Source: Neurospora intermedia (lineage: Eukaryota > Ascomycota > Sordariomycetes > Sordariales > Sordariaceae). Taken from it: DNA of 64,000 nucleotides. Under the pieces are notes generated by a model that worked only from the letters and a program-made list of their open reading frames with translations, was not told where the DNA came from and searched no databases. The stretch is taken from NCBI GenBank assembly GCA_037102815.1, contig BTPP01000002.1:5022001-5086000 (forward strand). Reading direction: 5' to 3'. This document shows, one piece after another, positions 59,401 through 64,000 of the stretch (position 1 is its first letter; every line of letters starts with the position of its first letter). Made by a program: the position numbers and the translations under genes.

Positions 59401-59732
59401 TGGAAATAATCCACAGCGGTGATGCCCAAGGGAGATGCTTGGAGCCTGAGAAACCTTTTTTTCAGGGTGGTGAAATCGTCCCGTGGAAGGAAGGGAAGGG
59501 GGAGCTTTGAGCACTGACGTTTACTAGTCTGTTGCCCTCGGGTGGCCGTTGATGATCTGCCTTAGATTCCATCTGAGTGCCACTCCTTTCCACTTTCATC
59601 TGGAACACCCCGCCTGAGATCACCCATTATGGCAGGCAAGAACTGAAGATCGCTCTGTACTATATCTTCCGTGCGAGTCGCAAGGGGACTACGTAAAGGG
59701 CAAGTGCGACCTGCTGCTCGGCCCTGTCTCCT

Positions 59733-59765
59733 CTACCTAGGTAGGTACCTCTAAGTAGGTAATTC
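59733..59765. repeat. CCTAGGTAGGTACCT-type palindromic cluster
   Basis: Overlapping CCTAGG and GGTACC palindromes with a nearby related copy at about 59779-59815. Same motif class as 53720-53741. Confidence 0.6.
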
Positions 59766-62700
59766 CGCTAAGATTGGGCACCTAGGCCTAGCGTACCTAA
59801 GTAGAGGTAGAGGTACTTCTCGGAAGGCACCAGTAACTCGGCGAGCTCCTTCCATGGTCTTGTTCCTGTCTTTTCCACTTGCATTTGCTCCTTCTGAATC
59901 CACTATTTTGTGAATTGCTGCTTCAAATTATGCACGTTTCGCCTGGCTTCAATGGCGGACTTCGTTCCGACCCAATCGATGCTTCCCTGCAATAGGTATC
60001 CGATCCCCTCGACCTACCTCTAGTGTACTCAGCTTCTTCATCTCCTCCAAGATCTCTACCATTACGAGTTTCTTATCCCACCCAACCCCGATCAGAGTAC
60101 ATGCTGTCCCTGGCTGCCGGATCACCATCTCAACGGTCAACCCCCGACGTCTTCGCCTTCAGGGTCCGAATGCGATTACCCTTCAAACCCAGGATGGAAC
60201 ATCACCAGTGTAAAGCCATTAGCAAAGGCGACAAAGGATCTTTAGATGGCCAAAGCGACATCATTTGCAAAAATGAGACTCCTCTCATGAGAGGACCCGG
60301 AGGAGGCTTACCGGGGCGACTGCTCATCTTACCTGAGGCATGTGGTGGGGCACCATTTCTAACCTGCGCCATCATCTCGAGCATGATGTAAATGTGTCCA
60401 TGTCGCTTTTCTTGCCTGATATCATTCGTCATGGTACACGGCAGCACATTCGGGTCAGCCCTTCCAACCTTCCGCTGGACAGTGACACCTCAGATGGGCG
60501 TTGTGGGAGATATTCACATGGTATGTATGCGTGGGTCAAATACTACAGTATGCTGCCAGCCTAGCAAGGGTACCTACGAGGGTAACCGCCGAGCTGGAGC
60601 CTCCCCTGGTGCGGAACCTTCTGAAAAGCTTCTAGCGCCCTTCGCTAACACTTGCTAGGGTAGCCATGACGCTCCAAGGGGTTGATAGTGGAACAGGCCT
60701 CTGTTCCACGAAAGCTTCCACGCAGTAGTCTTCGCACAAGGGGCCCGAGGTGCCTCCGGGGCTCCGTTAGCTACATATGTATGTCGAACACCTCATCCTT
60801 CCGGGGCATCGCAACCAATGCCATAGAGACTTCGTCGAACCATTTCCAACCCATGGTGCCCATACTTCGGATGGGGTTGCACATCAAACGACCATTGCGG
60901 TTCCGTTAGAGTGGCTGTGTTCATCACTGTACAGTTCAGGAGTGATGCTGGAATTGGCGCTACCTCTGCACTGCAGCCACATGTTTCTGCTCGTTCGGCA
61001 CCATTACTCCTTTCGGCACTTCCCCAGCTTGACAGTCTATCAGATGCCTTTTGAGATCGCCTCAACGGCGTCGCACGTCCCCCCGAAGAAATGAAGGCCC
61101 ACGGCATTATTACGGCGAGAGAGCCTGGTTTCCACCACTTGCGACAATAGCGGATCGGAGAGCGGATATACGAACACATCACCTCATTCCGAACACAGGC
61201 TCAGTCTTTTACTCTAATACGGAATAAATTTCCGCTAAAAACGTCTCATGTGGCTGATACGGCAGTTTGCAGATGGACGTACCGTTTAGTCGATCATCGC
61301 CGGCCACCGGCAGCCTGGCAACCAGTACAAGCTTGACTTCCTGCCGCACTGCTGTCCAGCCAATTGGCATGATTCCGGTCCGCTCTGCTGACTTTAAACT
61401 CATGCGCTTCGCCTAAAGTCGCCTACAGTAGGTATGATTCTTGCGTCCTACCTAGCCTAGCGAGCAAAGCTACACTACCTACACAGCGACCGCCCAACTA
61501 CAAGACCGTGTGCAAAAGACTTTTGGATTGTAAACATGCCCATTTGGCCGCTGAGTACCACGATACATGGAGTGAGCGGCGGTGTGAATGGATAGGCTGG
61601 GCTAAACCTATCAAACATACATTCTAATCAATCAATGTCTATAGCATGACTTACTGTGTAAAGCGACCGAGTCGTGGTTGCTGGCTGTCTAGAATCCATT
61701 TTCCACATGCCATCGTTTATGGCCACTGTTCAAAATAAGGTCCTGATAACTGTCTCGCATCTGACATACAACGGTACCTGATTACATGCAGATAGACCTA
61801 CCATGCATCTACAGTGTATATGCAGGTCCCTTAAACCGGACCTTTCCCCTCGAATTGGTGCGTCTGAACTCTGCAACTCCATCACGTCAGATACGACTAC
61901 ACGTTTGAGCTAGTATCATTGAGCCTTGAACTAACAGCTTTTGTCACTCTATATGCAGCAGTAATTACAACTAGAGTGTGGTGCCGTTACCTGAAATCTT
62001 TGGTCTACATTTCAGCCAAAGTTCAACGTTCCCGGGAATCCGAACTTTCCAAACAACATGACATCAGGAGAGGAACTTGGCCAAATCCATCTTATCATAT
62101 CACAATATGTTAAGCCAGCTATGTAATGCCGCGGAGATCTGGTGCGTCGTCCAAGATGGCCCTTAGCCTCATATGCCGGTACCCGACGTCACGTCAAACC
62201 GTCGCACAGTGACGAACGCCATCCCGTTCGTAATGGTGGGGAGTTCTACCTACCTCACATACACAAAAGGTTTCTTGAAACCTTCCAGTAAGTTCCCAAC
62301 CACCCTTTTCAATACGATGCTGAGCTCTCACCACAAGCTAATTTCAGACAAGAGGTCCGGTGTGTGTCAAACAGGAAGAACGGCACTATCTCCCGTAGTT
62401 CGAATGTTATTAAGAGACTTTATACGTCCTTGCTTTGTGCAACATTTGAGCGTCTTCAAAATATTCCATACTTGGTAGGCCAAAAGAAGTTCGACTCCTC
62501 AATCTAAGAACCGTCAGGATATGCCATCAAAGCAAGTGCTTCTGATTGGGAATACTACTCATGCTTCCTCCATCTAGAGTTCAGCTGTAACTTCGAAGAC
62601 GCAAAGTAGATTCGACAGTCCCCGACTAGTCCTCGTACTATCCTACCACTCGAGGGCTTCATAAGTTCATGACTTACGCTTCTTTAACCTCTTCATTTCC

Positions 62701-63589
62701 CTTACATTACTACCCATCCATCCGAGCCGTTGAAGAACGATACTCTTCCTTCTTGGCGAAAACCGCTGCGCCCACCAGTATCACTCAACGTTACGCCACA
62801 AGGTTTCCTTTTCAGTTTCTTGAGGCGGGAAGGGGGGGTGGTTGAGTTAGCCAAGAATCCACTTATCACCTACCTTTTGAAATTTACAATACCTTGAGTG
62901 CACCACCCTCCAGATGCGGTTGGAAGGATAAAATCGTCAAACATCATCAGTTTGTATTTACGCCCTGAATAGGGTACCGTTACTCGGTTTGCTTTCTCCA
63001 AAGGCACAGGTGGTACGGTACGTCGTAAAATGCGCAGTGAAGGTAAAGCACCGCAGACCTCTACCTATCCATACTGTGACGAGATCGACCGACCGTCACA
63101 GCAACCGTTGCCCGCATGCATGGCTCGCAGTGCACGGGAACGAACACACAGGAACTTCCAGATTTGTACTATACACTACGCTCGGCGGGATCGAAGCATC
63201 ATGCCTGCAAAAAAGAAGTACAAGCGTTTGCTTTACCCGATCGGTATTACCCCCCCTCAAAACCCAGTGAGTGGTACACATGCGCAAGGATATATCCTAG
63301 AGGTTTGTAGAGTTTGTCATATATTTCCGGCTAAGCGGTGAACAACTTCTACTTAATGATTATGTCTTTGATACTTCGTTTCCTCGTAAACCTGTTGAGT
63401 GCCTTATGTAATAAAAGAGAAGACAGATAAAACTGTTTCGCGAATATCGAACGAAACACACACTCAGCTCAGCTTGAAGTGATGTAACTAATTACATTTG
63501 AGATCTATCTTTCTTCTTTAACAGTCAGAAAACTACCACACCTTTCTGTTTGACTACACTATACCACACCTTCCTCCTGTCTGTCTGCT

Positions 63590-63640
63590 ACACCACACCG
63601 CACCACACCACACCACACCGCACTACACTTCACCACCATC
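63590..63640. repeat. CACAC/CACCA pentanucleotide array
   Basis: Imperfect five-base units of C and A (ACCAC, ACCGC) repeated about ten times. Confidence 0.75.
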
Positions 63641-63978
63641 AATCTCGGAAGAACAATGTTTGGCTAATACAAAAGGTAGTCTCCCTAACAAGATATCGTG
63701 TATAATGGTTCTTCTCGGCGCACAAACAAAAGTTTATCATATAGAGGTAGTCTCTCAAGAGGTCGAGATGCAATCCCTACTCTTATTATTCCATCTCAAC
63801 AATTGGGGACATTTGTTTCTCCAGTGATCGCCTTATACAAGTGTGATTAGAGTTTAGGAGACAATCAGCTAGTTAATAAGAATTTGTTGATGGATTGAAG
63901 AAAAAGATGGAGTCGGGGAGAGACTAAAGAGAGAGAAACAAGTAAATTAGAGGACCAAGAAGAGGGAAATGGAAACAA

Positions 63979-64000
63979 CCCCCCCCCCCCCCCCCCCCCC
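63979..64000. repeat. Homopolymer C run at window end
   Basis: At least 22 consecutive C, continuing to the last base, after about 90 bases of purine-rich sequence. Its true length cannot be seen here. It may be genuine or a sequencing/assembly edge artefact. Confidence 0.8.

Larger units (their letters stand above)
56482..63977. other. Gene-poor right end of the window
   Basis: About 7.5 kb with many short open stretches on both strands, none with a recognisable domain, signal peptide or consistent intron signals. The longest (+ strand, about 58326-58871, 181 codons) is basic and low in hydrophobic order and overlaps equally long frames on the other strand. Repeats include CCTAGGTA-type palindromes (59733-59765) and a CACAC-unit pyrimidine/A array (about 63590-63640). 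Composition is normal, without RIP-type CpA loss. No tRNA or 5S gene was seen by eye. Confidence 0.4.

Noticed and set aside
1-64000. tRNA, 5S rRNA, CRISPR arrays, riboswitches
   Set aside because: Reading both strands by eye I saw no tRNA box A/box B pair, no 5S-like internal promoter and no spaced direct repeats; CRISPR is not expected in a fungus. A covariance-model scan would be needed to exclude tRNA fully.

Overview
The window looks like genomic DNA of a filamentous ascomycete, most likely Sordariaceae (Neurospora/Sordaria type). The reasons are short GT-AG introns with CTNAY-like branch sites, long GC-balanced intergenic DNA rich in simple repeats and CCTAGGTA-type palindromes, a very AT-rich transposon block mutated in the style of repeat-induced point mutation (RIP), and a gene at 47.1-48.7 kb that I recognise as close to Neurospora cao-1.

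Layout. 1-1.4 kb: the 3' end of a gene on the + strand, probably THO complex subunit 2. 3.3-4.7 kb (-): a conserved fungal protein of unknown function, preceded by a leader of about 1.2 kb with no AUG in any frame. 6-11.5 kb: no gene seen. 11.5-15.4 kb (-): tubulin-folding cofactor D, three exons. 16.2-17.5 kb (-): a GH76 alpha-1,6-mannanase. 17.5-19.5 kb: no gene seen.

19.5-41.7 kb is one transposon block. Its outer shell is a Tad-like LINE (+ strand) flanked by a 15-bp target duplication. Two Ty3/gypsy chromoviruses are nested inside it. Element I (+ strand, 20098-28758) has 276-bp LTRs and target duplication GGCCG. Element II (- strand, 29747-37208) has 291-bp LTRs and target duplication ATAGC. 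All three carry dense C-to-T/G-to-A decay. CpA and TpG are nearly absent in much of the block while CpG remains, and every reverse transcriptase has lost at least one catalytic aspartate. Element II also carries a decayed, apparently coding region on the strand opposite to its gag-pol.

44.1-46.7 kb (-): a Zn(II)2Cys6 transcription factor, four exons. 47.1-48.7 kb (-): cao-1, a four-histidine non-haem iron oxygenase, two exons. The regulator lies 354 bp downstream of cao-1 on the same strand, so a regulatory link is possible but unproven. From 48.8 kb to the end the DNA is almost gene-free. The exceptions are two candidate micro-genes near 56.0-56.5 kb: a six-cysteine zinc-binding-like peptide and a spliced 51-residue protein with a membrane-like N-terminus. 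The window ends in a run of C.

The genes are independent housekeeping or metabolic functions (mRNP export, tubulin folding, cell-wall mannan processing, stilbene/aromatic cleavage). I see no operon-like unit or classical secondary-metabolite cluster.
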